Below, one piece after another: positions 1 to 8,442 of a stretch of 24,723 nt of DNA. Source of the DNA: Bacteroidales bacterium (GTDB lineage: Bacteria > Bacteroidota > Bacteroidia > Bacteroidales > WCHB1-69); the NCBI GenBank assembly GCA_028683685.1, contig JAQUHH010000003.1, positions 1 to 24,723 on the forward strand. Direction: 5' to 3'. The notes below the pieces were generated by a model. That model was not told the DNA's origin, ran no database searches, and worked only from the letters and a program-made list of their open reading frames with translations. Made by a program: the position numbers and the translations under genes. Positions within the stretch are counted from its first letter, which is position 1; each line of letters starts with the position of its first letter.

Positions 1-1178
1 TTTAATTCTTTTCCTATTTTGATAAAAGCATTAATTGCTTTGTCCAAATGTTCTACTTCGTGACCTGCAGAAAGTTGAACTCTGATTCGAGCTTGATCTT
101 TGGGCACAACAGGAAAACTAAATCCAATTACATAAATGCCTTCGGCAAGCAATTTTTCGGCCATCAAACCGGCTAATTTAGCATCGTAAAACATAACTGC
201 ACAAATAGCAGAGCGAGTAGGTTTGATATCAAATCCAACTGCTTTCATTTTTTCGACAAAATAAGTTGTATTTGAATGTAATTTATCTTGCAAATCATTG
301 CTTTCTTCCATCATGTCAAACACGCGAACACCAGCGGCAGCAACCATTGGAGGAATAGAATTTGAAAACAAATAAGGACGTGAGCGTTGACGCAACATAT
401 CGATAATTTCTTTTTTACCGGTAGTAAATCCGCCAATAGCACCACCAAATGCTTTACCCAAAGTTCCGGTAATGATTTCGGCTTTTCCTTTCATGTTAAA
501 CAATTCGGTAACTCCGCGACCAGTTTCGCCAACAACACCAGCAGAGTGACTTTCGTCAATCATAATCATGGCTTCGTATTTTTTAGCCAATTCCATAATT
601 TTATCCATTGGAGCTACATTGCCATCCATTGAAAATACACCATCGGTTACAATTAATTTGAATCGTGCATCTTTCGCAGCAATTAATTGTTTTTCAAGAT
701 CTTCCATATCTGCATTGGCATAACGAAAACGTTGAGCTTTGCACAAACGAACTCCATCAATAATAGAAGCATGATTTAGAGAATCTGAAAAAATAGCATC
801 TTGTTCGCTTAACAGAGGTTCGAAAACACCGCCGTTAGCGTCAAAGCAAGCTGCATATAAAATAGTGTCTTCGGTTCCGAAAAAGCGAGCTATCTTTTGT
901 TCTAATTCTTTGTGCAAATCTGTTGTTCCACAAATAAAACGCACCGATGACATTCCGTATCCACGTTCGTTAACAGCCTCTTCTGCAGCTTTTACTAGTT
1001 CAGGATGATTTGACAATCCCAAATAGTTATTGGCACAAAAGTTTAACACTTCGCTACCGTCTTGCAACTTAATGACAGCTGTTTGAGGGGTAACAATGAT
1101 ACGTTCATTTTTATACGTTCCTGCACTTTGAATTGCATCCAATTCAGTTTGAAGAAATTTTTGAAATTTTGAATACAT
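1..1178 (-). CDS. kbl: Glycine C-acetyltransferase (2-amino-3-ketobutyrate CoA ligase), 3' end cut by window edge
   Basis: Frame read by hand from ATG at 1178; 392 codons are present with no stop before the window edge. The E. coli enzyme is about 398 aa, so only a few residues are missing. This PLP enzyme of the alpha-oxoamine synthase family cleaves 2-amino-3-ketobutyrate with CoA to glycine and acetyl-CoA, the second step of threonine breakdown, in the cytoplasm. Visible motifs are NNYLGLSNHPE (about residues 50-60), the cofactor-binding IDESHSAG (about 207-214) and the PLP lysine in GTLGKAFGG (K242). The preceding reaction is supplied by the dehydrogenase at 1470-2432, but a terminator and a separate promoter lie between, so the two are neighbours rather than one simple operon. 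Other alpha-oxoamine synthases are similar; the threonine dehydrogenase next door favours Kbl. Confidence 0.93.
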   Translation of the reverse strand, partial: MYSKFQKFLQTELDAIQSAGTYKNERIIVTPQTAVIKLQDGSEVLNFCANNYLGLSNHPELVKAAEEAVNERGYGMSSVRFICGTTDLHKELEQKIARFFGTEDTILYAACFDANGGVFEPLLSEQDAIFSDSLNHASIIDGVRLCKAQRFRYANADMEDLEKQLIAAKDARFKLIVTDGVFSMDGNVAPMDKIMELAKKYEAMIMIDESHSAGVVGETGRGVTELFNMKGKAEIITGTLGKAFGGAIGGFTTGKKEIIDMLRQRSRPYLFSNSIPPMVAAAGVRVFDMMEESNDLQDKLHSNTTYFVEKMKAVGFDIKPTRSAICAVMFYDAKLAGLMAEKLLAEGIYVIGFSFPVVPKDQARIRVQLSAGHEVEHLDKAINAFIKIGKEL

Positions 1179-1222
1179 ACTATTTATGTTTAGTTATTTT
1201 TATTTATGTTTATTTGTTTTTG

Positions 1223-1254
1223 CAAACTTAATCAATTTCCAAGAAAAATCACAA
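1223..1254 (-). promoter_or_regulatory. Putative Bacteroidota-type promoter of kbl
   Basis: On the minus strand the -7 box reads TAAGTTTG (1230-1223), matching TAnnTTTG. An ATTG with TTG at about -33 (1255-1252) lies 21 nt upstream of it. The predicted start would leave a leader of about 35-40 nt before the ATG at 1178. Motif match only. Confidence 0.5.
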
Positions 1255-1389
1255 TTGAATACCTTTTTTTAATGCAAATTTGCAATTTTCAATTCAGCTC
1301 TACATTTTCCTTTGACCGTTTTAATACACCGCTACTTAAGGATGTACATTCGTAATTTAGCACTCTTATACAGTAGGAATTAAAGCATC

Positions 1390-1406
1390 CTTTTGAAGTT
1401 CAAAAG
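1390..1406. repeat. Perfect 8-bp inverted repeat upstream of kbl
   Basis: CTTTTGAA-G-TTCAAAAG is a perfect dyad with a single central base. It lies between the TDH terminator and the kbl promoter, about 135 bp upstream of that promoter. It could be an operator or a chance AT-rich palindrome; nothing in the sequence decides. Confidence 0.4.
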
Positions 1407-1432
1407 CGTTTCAACATGAGTGTTCCGAGTAT

Positions 1433-1456
1433 AAAAAAAGGGAAGTGCTCCTTCCC
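1433..1456 (-). terminator. Intrinsic terminator after the threonine dehydrogenase gene
   Basis: In minus-strand sense: GGGAAG, loop GAGCA, CTTCCC, then seven T (1439-1433). It starts 14 nt past the dehydrogenase stop. It implies that transcription largely ends before kbl. Confidence 0.8.
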
Positions 1457-1469
1457 TTTTTATTTTTTT

Positions 1470-2432
1470 TTATATCAATCCTTTAGCATGTTTATCGGCA
1501 ATAACTTTTAGCATGTCTTGTGTCATTGATTGAAGGTTCCACTCCGGTTTCCATCCCCATTCTTGGCGAGCAGCACTGTCGTCCATGTTATTTGGCCAAG
1601 AGTTTGCGATACCTTGTTTCATGGGTTCAACATCGTAATCCATTTTAAAATTAGGCAAATGTTTTTTAATTTCTGCTGAAATAATTTCGGGGTCAAAGCT
1701 CATGGCAGTAACATTGAAAGAGTTGCGATGTTTTAGTTTTGCAGCATCGGCTTCCATCAAGTCAATGGCAGCATTTACGGCATCTGGCATGTACATCATG
1801 TCAAGAAAAGTACCAGCACCCAGTGGACACGTATATTTGCCTTCTTTTATGGCAGCATAATAAATCTCAACGGCATAATCTGTAGTTCCACCACCTGGCA
1901 AAGTCACATTTGAAATAATTCCAGGATAGCGTACCGAACGAGTATCCACACCAAAACGTTTGAAATAATAATCGCTGAGCAATTCGCCTGCAACTTTTGA
2001 AACTCCATACATGGTTTGCGGACGCATGATAGTGTCTTGTGGGGTATTATCAAGCGGTGTTCCGCCACCAAATGCACCAATAGAGCTGGGAGTAAAAACA
2101 GCACAACCAAACTCACGAGCCACTTCAAGGCAATTCATTAAACCACCAATACCAATATTCCAAGCAACTTGTGGTTTGCTTTCGCCCACAGCTGAAAGAA
2201 TAGCAGCAAGATTATAAATGGTGTCAATTTTGTGTTTTTTTACGACATCAGTAATCTGTTGAGCATTGGTAGCATCAACTATTTCTGAGGGACCCGATTC
2301 GAGCAATTCGCCTGTTGGTTTAGTTGAGCGAAAACCCGCAACCACATTACTATTCCCATATCTTTTGCGTAATTCAAGAGTAAGTTCAGAACCAATCTGA
2401 CCTACAGAGCCAATAACCAAAATATTCTTCAT
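1470..2432 (-). CDS. NAD-dependent L-threonine 3-dehydrogenase, SDR (GalE-like) type
   Basis: 320 aa, ATG start at 2432. Cytoplasmic enzyme expected to oxidise L-threonine to 2-amino-3-ketobutyrate with NAD+. The Rossmann glycine motif GSVGQIG is at 8-14, a conserved TPSSIGAFG stretch at 114-122 and the catalytic YGVSK (Y142, K146) follow the extended SDR pattern. MYGVSKVAGELL and RYPGIIS are typical of the short-chain threonine dehydrogenases of Bacteroidota and some archaea, which are unrelated to the zinc-dependent E. coli Tdh. The adjacent kbl encodes the next pathway step, which strongly supports the assignment over a sugar epimerase. Its own terminator follows directly. A TATATTTG box lies 55 nt upstream. 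Confidence 0.93.
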   Translation of the reverse strand: MKNILVIGSVGQIGSELTLELRKRYGNSNVVAGFRSTKPTGELLESGPSEIVDATNAQQITDVVKKHKIDTIYNLAAILSAVGESKPQVAWNIGIGGLMNCLEVAREFGCAVFTPSSIGAFGGGTPLDNTPQDTIMRPQTMYGVSKVAGELLSDYYFKRFGVDTRSVRYPGIISNVTLPGGGTTDYAVEIYYAAIKEGKYTCPLGAGTFLDMMYMPDAVNAAIDLMEADAAKLKHRNSFNVTAMSFDPEIISAEIKKHLPNFKMDYDVEPMKQGIANSWPNNMDDSAARQEWGWKPEWNLQSMTQDMLKVIADKHAKGLI

Positions 2433-2487
2433 AATCGTTTTTTTTTAAGACTTTAGATGTTTGTAAAAAGGTGAATAACAAGTCGTG

Positions 2488-2495
2488 CAAATATA
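2488..2495 (-). promoter_or_regulatory. Putative -7 box of the threonine dehydrogenase gene
   Basis: Minus-strand TATATTTG fits TAnnTTTG and lies 55 nt upstream of the ATG. I see no clear TTTG about 20 nt further upstream, so only half of the promoter is supported. Confidence 0.4.
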
Positions 2496-2588
2496 CAATG
2501 TTTTTTCTATAAACTCTTAAACAGGGCATCTATTTTGAAGGAATTTCTGTTGATTTTTTTTCAAAACTAAAGCACTCAAAATAATAAT

Positions 2589-2596
2589 TATCTTTG
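2589..2596 (+). promoter_or_regulatory. Possible relic promoter box ahead of the cupin_5 remnant
   Basis: TATCTTTG matches TAnnTTTG, about 147 nt upstream of the pseudogene ATG. No convincing -33 partner. The 2433-2742 stretch otherwise holds only AT-rich intergenic DNA. Confidence 0.25.
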
Positions 2597-2742
2597 TAGT
2601 TTGTCTATACCAAACATTACCGAATCAAGGAATACAAAACCTCATCAATCAAAATAAAAAACATTCCATTAAATTTGACGATTGAATTTAATGTAGCAAG
2701 TTTGAATTTCCTTTTTGAATAAATTTTCAAACGAACAACAAT

Positions 2743-3038
2743 ATGAATGCTCAATTTTGGAAAAAAACTAGAATTAATGCCTCATCCTGAAGGAGGATAC
2801 TTCAAACGTTTTTATAAATCAAAGGAAAACCACATTTGCCAAGACCAAAGAGGAGTTCGCTCTTGCATGACCCGTATTTGGGTTTTAATTCCCTCGGGGG
2901 AGAAATAAAATTTCATAAAATAAAATCCAATGATTTTTGGTTCGTTGTGCGGTTGCTCCAGGCTTCGACTTTGATGATTTTGAGCTCAAAATAGCTCAAA
3001 AAAAACCGAATACCAGCAAATTACAAATGTTCATTTAG
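2743..3038 (+). pseudogene. Remnant of a cupin_5 / DUF985 family gene
   Basis: Three reading frames carry consecutive pieces of one family. From ATG 2743 the frame gives MNAQFW; about 2767-2905 in another frame gives KLELMPHPEGGYFKRFY then RGVRSCMTRIWVLIPSGEK and a stop; from 2902 a third frame gives EIKFHKIKSNDFWF; from about 2946 a further frame gives CAVAPGFDFDDFELK and a TAG at 3036-3038. HPEGGYF, LIPSGE, KFHKIKSNDFWF and VAPGFDFDDFEL are the expected order of blocks for this sugar-binding-like cupin family. The roughly 50 residues normally between the FWF and APGFDF blocks are missing, so there is an internal deletion plus at least two frameshifts. Family function is not well defined. 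Its end is only 10 bp from the convergent gene at 3049. Confidence 0.8.
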
Positions 3039-3048
3039 AAATAAGAAA

Positions 3049-3795
3049 TCAATAATTGATGGAAAAGATATAAGCCAGTTTCACCGAGAAAGGAATGCTT
3101 GAAGATGAATTCCCTTCAAAATTTGTCCATTTTTGAGGCAAGCCACAAGCTATTTTCAAATTAATTTCCTGACATTGATCAAGCTTACTTATCCATCTAT
3201 AGGAACCTTCTACAGCACATTGCACCCATTGTTTCTTGCCCATTATTACATCTTCATCAGTGGGCGATAATTTAGGTTTAAATTGTTCTGTAGAAACAAG
3301 CGGAAAAACCATCATTTCGGCACCCAAGCCAACCATCCATCCTTTCCATTTTTGCGTATCAAAACTGGCTGCTACTCCTGAATGATATTGCAACATTAAC
3401 GGCAGTGATAAACTTCCATAGGCTCCACTTCCATCATTGGCTTGCAAATAGGATAAACCTAAAGTAATTGGAGTCGATAATGACAGACTGTGATCTAAAT
3501 CAAAAAACATTAGAGTATATCTCAAAACATATGTAAAAGATGCTACATTTAAAGATTGAAGAGAATAATCGGAAAAACGTTCTGGAGAATATGCCTGCAC
3601 CGGAGATGATAATGTATCGTAAAAGGGAACTGTTGTTGTAATTCCAGAAATATATTCAGAAAAAACACTAATTCCAAAGCTATGAAAAAACCGAGGTTCT
3701 TTTTCTTTATAGGAATCAATTTCTAAATTATTCTCTTGAGACCACAGCAAACATAGCACTAACAGCAAAATGATGCTTAAAAAACATTTCTTCAT
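3049..3795 (-). CDS. Exported protein of unknown function, possible outer-membrane beta-barrel
   Basis: 248 aa, ATG start at 3795. The N-terminus (MKKCFLSIILLLVLCLLWSQ) is a clear signal peptide with probable cleavage after SQ, the form common in Bacteroidota. The mature part is rich in alternating aromatic and hydrophobic stretches, such as YVLRYTLMFFDLDHSLSLS and GSLSLPLMLQYHSGVA, and ends in VKLAYIFSINY, consistent with an outer-membrane beta-barrel of about 8-10 strands. I recognise no named family. It lies downstream of the M23 peptidase on the same strand with an 88-bp gap that contains its own promoter-like box, so any link with peptidoglycan metabolism is only positional. Confidence 0.7.
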   Translation of the reverse strand: MKKCFLSIILLLVLCLLWSQENNLEIDSYKEKEPRFFHSFGISVFSEYISGITTTVPFYDTLSSPVQAYSPERFSDYSLQSLNVASFTYVLRYTLMFFDLDHSLSLSTPITLGLSYLQANDGSGAYGSLSLPLMLQYHSGVAASFDTQKWKGWMVGLGAEMMVFPLVSTEQFKPKLSPTDEDVIMGKKQWVQCAVEGSYRWISKLDQCQEINLKIACGLPQKWTNFEGNSSSSIPFSVKLAYIFSINY

Positions 3796-3820
3796 ACACT
3801 TAAAAATTCAATGTGTTGAA

Positions 3821-3848
3821 ACAAATTTAAAAATAAATCAATTACAAA
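3821..3848 (-). promoter_or_regulatory. Putative promoter of the exported protein gene
   Basis: Minus-strand TTTG (3848-3845) and TAAATTTG (3828-3821), separated by 16 nt, which is slightly short for the class. It gives a leader of about 20 nt before the ATG at 3795. Confidence 0.4.
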
Positions 3849-3883
3849 GCATCTTTTTTGAAAAAAAAACTAATTGATATTTC

Positions 3884-4816
3884 TTAATGAACACGCAAAC
3901 GTTGCCCTTCACGAATCATGGTTCCTTTGAGTCGATTTATTTGTTGAATATTTCGAACCGAAGTGCGGTGACGAGATGCCAGATGAGAAAGCGTATCACC
4001 ACGGCGAACAACGATCCATTTAGCATTTTTAGAATCGGCTTGAACACTTGATATTTTGTTTAAATAATCGAAGGTGTTTTTTGAAATTGCCAAAGTATCA
4101 GAAACCAATTTATATTCTTTAAAATCAATAATATTCAAGGGACATATCGCTGCGCCCAAGTATCGAATTTCAAAATGCAAGTGACTTCCTCGCGAACGTC
4201 CTGTATTTCCTCCCAAACCGATGCTTTGTCCTTCGTTGATGGTATCGCCACTCGAAACATGAATTCGATGAAGGTGTGCGTAAAGTGTTTCTAATCCATT
4301 ATCATGGCGAACAACAACAACGTTTCCATAAGACTTACTTCTTTTGGTTACCCGAACCACTCCTCTAAAAGCATTATAAACGGTGTCACCGGTATTTAAA
4401 TTCAAGTCGATACCATAATGAAAGCGACTTCTTCGCCAACCAAAGCTGGATGTTATTACACCCTGAACAGGATGAAAATAGGGTGCCGTTGTACATACCA
4501 AAGGCAAATAGCTCGTATCCATTTTAGTTTTAAAATCAAATCTTGGATAGTGAATTTGCAAAGAATCCCATTCGTCATAAAGTTCAAAACCAACAAATTC
4601 AATTTCATCCGATTCTTGCATCAAAGAATCTGTTAAAGATGAAAAAAAGTAATATCCCAATGAATCCACAAAATATTGATGAATGTTTGCTAAGTCCAAG
4701 CTATCATTTGAACTTTCACAAACAGTTAATTCAAGAGTTTTTTTTATAATTTGAGAATATCCCCAATTTAAAAACAAAACAAATAAAAATACGAATAAAC
4801 AAATTTTTCTCAGCAC
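3884..4816 (-). CDS. Peptidoglycan endopeptidase, M23 (LytM) family, with C-terminal LysM domain
   Basis: Read from GTG at 4816: 310 aa. This start gives a textbook signal peptide (LRKICLFVFLFVLFLNWGYSQ region, cleavage after SQ). The open frame continues upstream to ATGs at 4936 and 4927 and a TTG at 4945, but those add a second hydrophobic stretch and AT-rich sequence, so I prefer the GTG with moderate confidence. The M23 domain (about 105-235) carries zinc ligands HYGID (H133, D137) and HLHFE (H212, H214), plus H181 in YAHLH. A LysM peptidoglycan-binding domain occupies about 267-309 (VVRRGDTLSHLA onward). The protein should cut cell-wall cross-links in the periplasm or at the cell surface. 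The complete ligand set argues for an active enzyme rather than a degenerate activator. Confidence 0.85.
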   Translation of the reverse strand: MLRKICLFVFLFVLFLNWGYSQIIKKTLELTVCESSNDSLDLANIHQYFVDSLGYYFFSSLTDSLMQESDEIEFVGFELYDEWDSLQIHYPRFDFKTKMDTSYLPLVCTTAPYFHPVQGVITSSFGWRRSRFHYGIDLNLNTGDTVYNAFRGVVRVTKRSKSYGNVVVVRHDNGLETLYAHLHRIHVSSGDTINEGQSIGLGGNTGRSRGSHLHFEIRYLGAAICPLNIIDFKEYKLVSDTLAISKNTFDYLNKISSVQADSKNAKWIVVRRGDTLSHLASRHRTSVRNIQQINRLKGTMIREGQRLRVH

Positions 4817-5151
4817 GTTTTTTTTTATTTTAAAAAACAAAAATAAGGAATGACTGGCTGAGAAAATGTTAAAACTCTTAACAACAACAAACATTATTAT
4901 GATACATTTGACAAAAAACCGCTTCATTAAACCCATGTTTTGCAACCCCTAATGAAGAGCGATGTGAACGTTGAAAAATACAGGATAAAATGCAGATAAA
5001 CAATGTGTTTGAGTTTTATTTTAGGACCCTTAAAAGCAAACTTGAAAAGTTTTTAAAACGATATAAAAAAATCTTTTTTTATAAAAAAAACCATATGTTA
5101 GAAAAAGTTAAAACCACTTAATCAGCATTAGCGTAAAGGAAAAACTAGGGT
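4817..5151. other. Intergenic stretch between the M23 peptidase gene and the rpoD terminator
   Basis: AT-rich with several A and T runs. On the minus strand TATTTTTG (4845-4838) fits the -7 box and would start a transcript about 15 nt ahead of the GTG at 4816, supporting that start; no clear -33 partner is visible. The rest shows nothing I can support, apart from the upstream extension of the peptidase frame to 4945. Confidence 0.4.
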
Positions 5152-5180
5152 AAAAAAAAGCGAATCTTACGATTCGCTTT
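5152..5180 (-). terminator. Intrinsic terminator of rpoD
   Basis: In minus sense: AAAGCGAATC, loop GTAA, GATTCGC then a run of T (to 5152). A 10-bp perfect stem when the flanking A/T pairs are counted, starting 5 nt after the stop. Confidence 0.85.
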
Positions 5181-5185
5181 CAATT

Positions 5186-6049
5186 TTATCCAAGATAGGA
5201 TTTTAAAATTTTGCTTCGGGACACATGCTTGAGTCTTCGAATGGCTTTTTCTTTAATTTGTCTTACGCGTTCGCGCGTTAAATCAAATTGTTCGCCAATT
5301 TCTTCGAGGGTCATGGGGTGTTTGCCTTCCAGTCCGAAGTAAAATCTAATTACATCGGCTTCTCTTTGAGGCAAAGTAGAAATGGCTCTTTCGATTTCTT
5401 TGCGAAGGGATTCATACATCAAACCAGTTTCTGGTGTATTTGCATCTTCGCTACGAATAATATCGTACATATTATTGTCTTCGTCTTGAACCAATGGTGC
5501 ATCCATGGAAACATGTCTTCCCGAATTGCGCAGAGATTCCTTCACTTCTGTTTCAGAAATGTCCAACAATTCAGCAATTTCTTCTACATTGGGCTCTCTT
5601 TCAAACTCTTGTTCAAGATGAGCATATGCTTTATTGATTTTGTTGATAGAACCAATTTTATTCAATGGTAAACGAACAATACGCGACTGTTCGGCAAGAG
5701 CCTGCAAGATGGATTGACGAATCCACCAAACAGCGTACGAAATAAATTTGAAACCTCGGGTTTCATCAAACCTTTGAGCTGCTTTAATCAACCCCAAATT
5801 CCCTTCATTAATTAAATCGGGCAAACTTAAACCTTGATTTTGGTATTGTTTGGAAACCGAAACCACAAAACGCAAATTGGCTTTTGTCAATTTTTCAAGG
5901 GCTGTTTGGTCCCCTGCTTTAATTCTCCGTGCCAATTCCACTTCTTCGTCTGCAGTAATCAATTCTACTTTCCCAATCTCTTGCAAGTATTTGTCCAATG
6001 AAGCCGTTTCACGGTTGGTAACCTGTTTAGAAATTTTGAGTTGTCTCAT
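5186..6049 (-). CDS. rpoD: Primary RNA polymerase sigma factor (RpoD/SigA), short Bacteroidota form
   Basis: 287 aa, ATG at 6049. It lacks region 1.1, as is usual in Bacteroidota. Region 1.2 is SLDKYLQEIGKVELIT (about 18-33). Region 2 includes NLRFVVSVSKQY, LPDLINEGNLGLIKAAQRFD and the -10 recognition and melting helix FKFISYAVWWIRQSI. Region 3 follows with RIVRLPLNKIG, and region 4 ends in the helix-turn-helix TLEEIGEQFDLTRERVRQIKEKA. It directs core polymerase to housekeeping promoters; in this phylum those read TTTG and TAnnTTTG, the pattern seen before many genes here. It follows pnp and rpsO on the same strand, but terminators after each gene suggest mostly separate transcripts. Confidence 0.95.
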   Translation of the reverse strand: MRQLKISKQVTNRETASLDKYLQEIGKVELITADEEVELARRIKAGDQTALEKLTKANLRFVVSVSKQYQNQGLSLPDLINEGNLGLIKAAQRFDETRGFKFISYAVWWIRQSILQALAEQSRIVRLPLNKIGSINKINKAYAHLEQEFEREPNVEEIAELLDISETEVKESLRNSGRHVSMDAPLVQDEDNNMYDIIRSEDANTPETGLMYESLRKEIERAISTLPQREADVIRFYFGLEGKHPMTLEEIGEQFDLTRERVRQIKEKAIRRLKHVSRSKILKSYLG

Positions 6050-6113
6050 GTTCTATATAAATTATAAATTAATTGAATTAACGTTGATTCTTGTTGTATA
6101 ATACGAAAAAACT

Positions 6114-6121
6114 CAAATTTA
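6114..6121 (-). promoter_or_regulatory. Putative -7 box of rpoD
   Basis: Minus-strand TAAATTTG fits TAnnTTTG, 65 nt before the ATG. No TTTG is evident about 20 nt upstream. Confidence 0.35.
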
Positions 6122-6204
6122 GTTACAACATGGATTCTCTATTGATAGAGATTTAACACTTTTGATTTTTTGAAACATTCTAATATCTCTAAATGAATCA
6201 AAAT

Positions 6205-6246
6205 AAAAAAAAGGCAACAAACAAGCATAAAATCCTGTTTGTTACC
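6205..6246 (-). terminator. Strong intrinsic terminator of pnp
   Basis: Minus sense: GGTAACAAACAGG (6246-6234), loop of 8, CTTGTTTGTTGCC (6225-6213), then eight T (6212-6205). The 13-bp stem has only wobble or near-perfect pairs. It lies 10 nt after the pnp stop. Confidence 0.9.
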
Positions 6247-6255
6247 ATTTTCTAT

Positions 6256-8394
6256 TTATTTTTGTTCACTGTCTTTTTCAGGTCTTGGAATTAAAACTTT
6301 GTGGGAAAGTTTATATTTACCTGTTTTTTTATCTACATCTAATAATTTTACTTTGATGATATCTCCTACTTTTAGAACGGTTGAAATATCTTCGATTCGG
6401 CTCCATGCCACTTCTGAGATATGAAGTAAGCCTTCTTTTCCAGGTAAAATTTCAACGAAAGCTCCGTATGGTTGTAAAGTTTTCACTTTTCCTTCGTACA
6501 CTTCGCCCACTTCTACAATGGCAACGATGGCTTTAATACGATTCAAAACAGTATCCATTGCTTCTTTGCTATTCGCCATCACGTCAATAACACCAAATTC
6601 GCCCACTTCTTCAATAGAAATAGTAGTGCCTGTTTCGCGTTGCAATTCTTGAATATGTTTTCCACCAGGTCCAATCATAGCACCAATAAATTCTCTTGGA
6701 ATTTGCGTTTTTACAATACGAGGAACGAATGATTTATAATCGGTACGAGGTTCAGAAATAACTTTCGTTATTTCGCCTAAAATATGCAAACGGCCTTCTC
6801 GAGCTTGGTTCAAAGCACTTTCTAGGATTTCAAAAGACAAACCATCCACTTTTATATCCATTTGACAAGCGGTGATGCCATCTTTGGTTCCAGTTACTTT
6901 AAAGTCCATATCGCCCAAATGATCTTCATCTCCAAGGATATCACTCAAAACGGCATATTTTCCAGTTTTTGGATTGGTAATTAACCCCATTGCAATTCCG
7001 GAAACCGGTTTTTTTATTTTCACTCCAGCGTCCATAAGGGCCATTGTGCCGGCACAAACGGTAGCCATCGAAGACGATCCATTGGATTCAAGGATATCCG
7101 ACACCAAGCGAATGGTATAAGGGTTTACTTCCCCTGAAGGAATAACGGGTTTCAATGCTCTAAGAGCAAGATTTCCGTGTCCTACTTCGCGGCGTGCCGT
7201 TCCTCTCATTGGTTTCACTTCACCGGTAGCAAAAGGAGGAAAATTATAGTGCAATATAAAATTGTTGGTTCCTTCAAGAACAACACCATCAATGGTTTGT
7301 TGATCTTGTTTAGAGCCCAATGTACAAGTCGTTAATGATTGTGTTTCGCCACGGGTAAAAATAGCAGATCCATGAACCGATGGCAAGTAATTAGTTTCGC
7401 ACCAGATGGGACGAATTTCATTTGTTTTACGACCGTCGAGGCGAATTTGATCATCCAAAATCATGGCTCTAACCACTTCATAAAGAAGTTCGTCATAATA
7501 GCGTTTCGCCATGGGTTTTAGTGCATCTAATTCTTCTTCGGGCAATGTTGCCAAAAATTCATCATAAACAAGAGCCCAAGCTTCACCACGAACATGCTTC
7601 ACTGAATTTGAGCGACTGATTTCGTAAACTTTATCACGTAATTCTGAAAAGATTCTATTTTTAAGACTTTCGTCATTATTTTCGTGATTGTAAACTCTTT
7701 TGTTTTTTGCTTTTTCCACTTTAGCCGCCAAATCAAGTTGTCCTTGACAAAGCAATTTAATAGCTGAGTGAGCCACTTTCATCGCTTCCAACATATCTGA
7801 TTCTTGAACCTCTTTCATTTCACCTTCCACCATCACAATATTTTCGAGCGTACCCGCTGCCATAATATCGATGTCGGCATTATCTAAATCTTTGTGCATT
7901 GGGTTAATAACATATTCACCATTAATTCTGGCAACACGTACTTCCGCCACTGGACCATTAAAAGGAATATCCGAAACCATAATTGCAGCAGAAGCAGCAA
8001 CACAAGCCAAAACATCAGGAAGGTTTTGAGTATCGCCAGAAATTAGACTTACCAAAACTTGAGTATCGGCGTGAAAATCAGCGGGAAAAAGAGGACGAAG
8101 AGCTCTGTCTACCAAACGTGAAATCAAAATCTCATACTCTGACAAGCGGGCTTCTCTTTTGAAGAATCCACCCGGAAAACGGCCCGTAGCTGCATATTTC
8201 TCTTGGTACTCTACTTGTAAAGGCAAGTAGTCAATATTTTCAGCGGCTTGGGTTTTGGCACAAACAGTGGCAAGCAACATTGTATCGCCACATTTAACAA
8301 CCACAGAACCATCTGCTTGTTTGGCTAATTTGCCAGTCTCTATGGTGATTTGTCTTCCGTCTGGGAGGGTGATAATTTGATTTTGAATATTCAT
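6256..8394 (-). CDS. pnp: Polyribonucleotide nucleotidyltransferase (PNPase)
   Basis: 712 aa, ATG at 8394, full length for the family. It degrades RNA 3' to 5' by phosphorolysis, normally as a ring-shaped trimer. Two RNase PH cores are visible: the first contains TGRFPGGFFKREARLSEYE (about 70-88), and the second contains MRGTARREVGHGNLA (about 396-410) and the metal-binding, catalytic GDEDHLGDMDFK (488-499). An all-alpha linker lies between them. The KH domain has the GPGGKHI loop (575-581) and the S1 domain covers about 630-700 (YEGKVKTLQPYGAFVEI, GLLHISEVAW). It lies downstream of rpsO, an order shared by many bacteria, with a hairpin terminator between that could act as an attenuator. Confidence 0.97.
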   Translation of the reverse strand: MNIQNQIITLPDGRQITIETGKLAKQADGSVVVKCGDTMLLATVCAKTQAAENIDYLPLQVEYQEKYAATGRFPGGFFKREARLSEYEILISRLVDRALRPLFPADFHADTQVLVSLISGDTQNLPDVLACVAASAAIMVSDIPFNGPVAEVRVARINGEYVINPMHKDLDNADIDIMAAGTLENIVMVEGEMKEVQESDMLEAMKVAHSAIKLLCQGQLDLAAKVEKAKNKRVYNHENNDESLKNRIFSELRDKVYEISRSNSVKHVRGEAWALVYDEFLATLPEEELDALKPMAKRYYDELLYEVVRAMILDDQIRLDGRKTNEIRPIWCETNYLPSVHGSAIFTRGETQSLTTCTLGSKQDQQTIDGVVLEGTNNFILHYNFPPFATGEVKPMRGTARREVGHGNLALRALKPVIPSGEVNPYTIRLVSDILESNGSSSMATVCAGTMALMDAGVKIKKPVSGIAMGLITNPKTGKYAVLSDILGDEDHLGDMDFKVTGTKDGITACQMDIKVDGLSFEILESALNQAREGRLHILGEITKVISEPRTDYKSFVPRIVKTQIPREFIGAMIGPGGKHIQELQRETGTTISIEEVGEFGVIDVMANSKEAMDTVLNRIKAIVAIVEVGEVYEGKVKTLQPYGAFVEILPGKEGLLHISEVAWSRIEDISTVLKVGDIIKVKLLDVDKKTGKYKLSHKVLIPRPEKDSEQK

Positions 8395-8442
8395 TATATA
8401 TGGTATTAATTTTTATAAACGGAGTAATTTAATTTTAAACAC

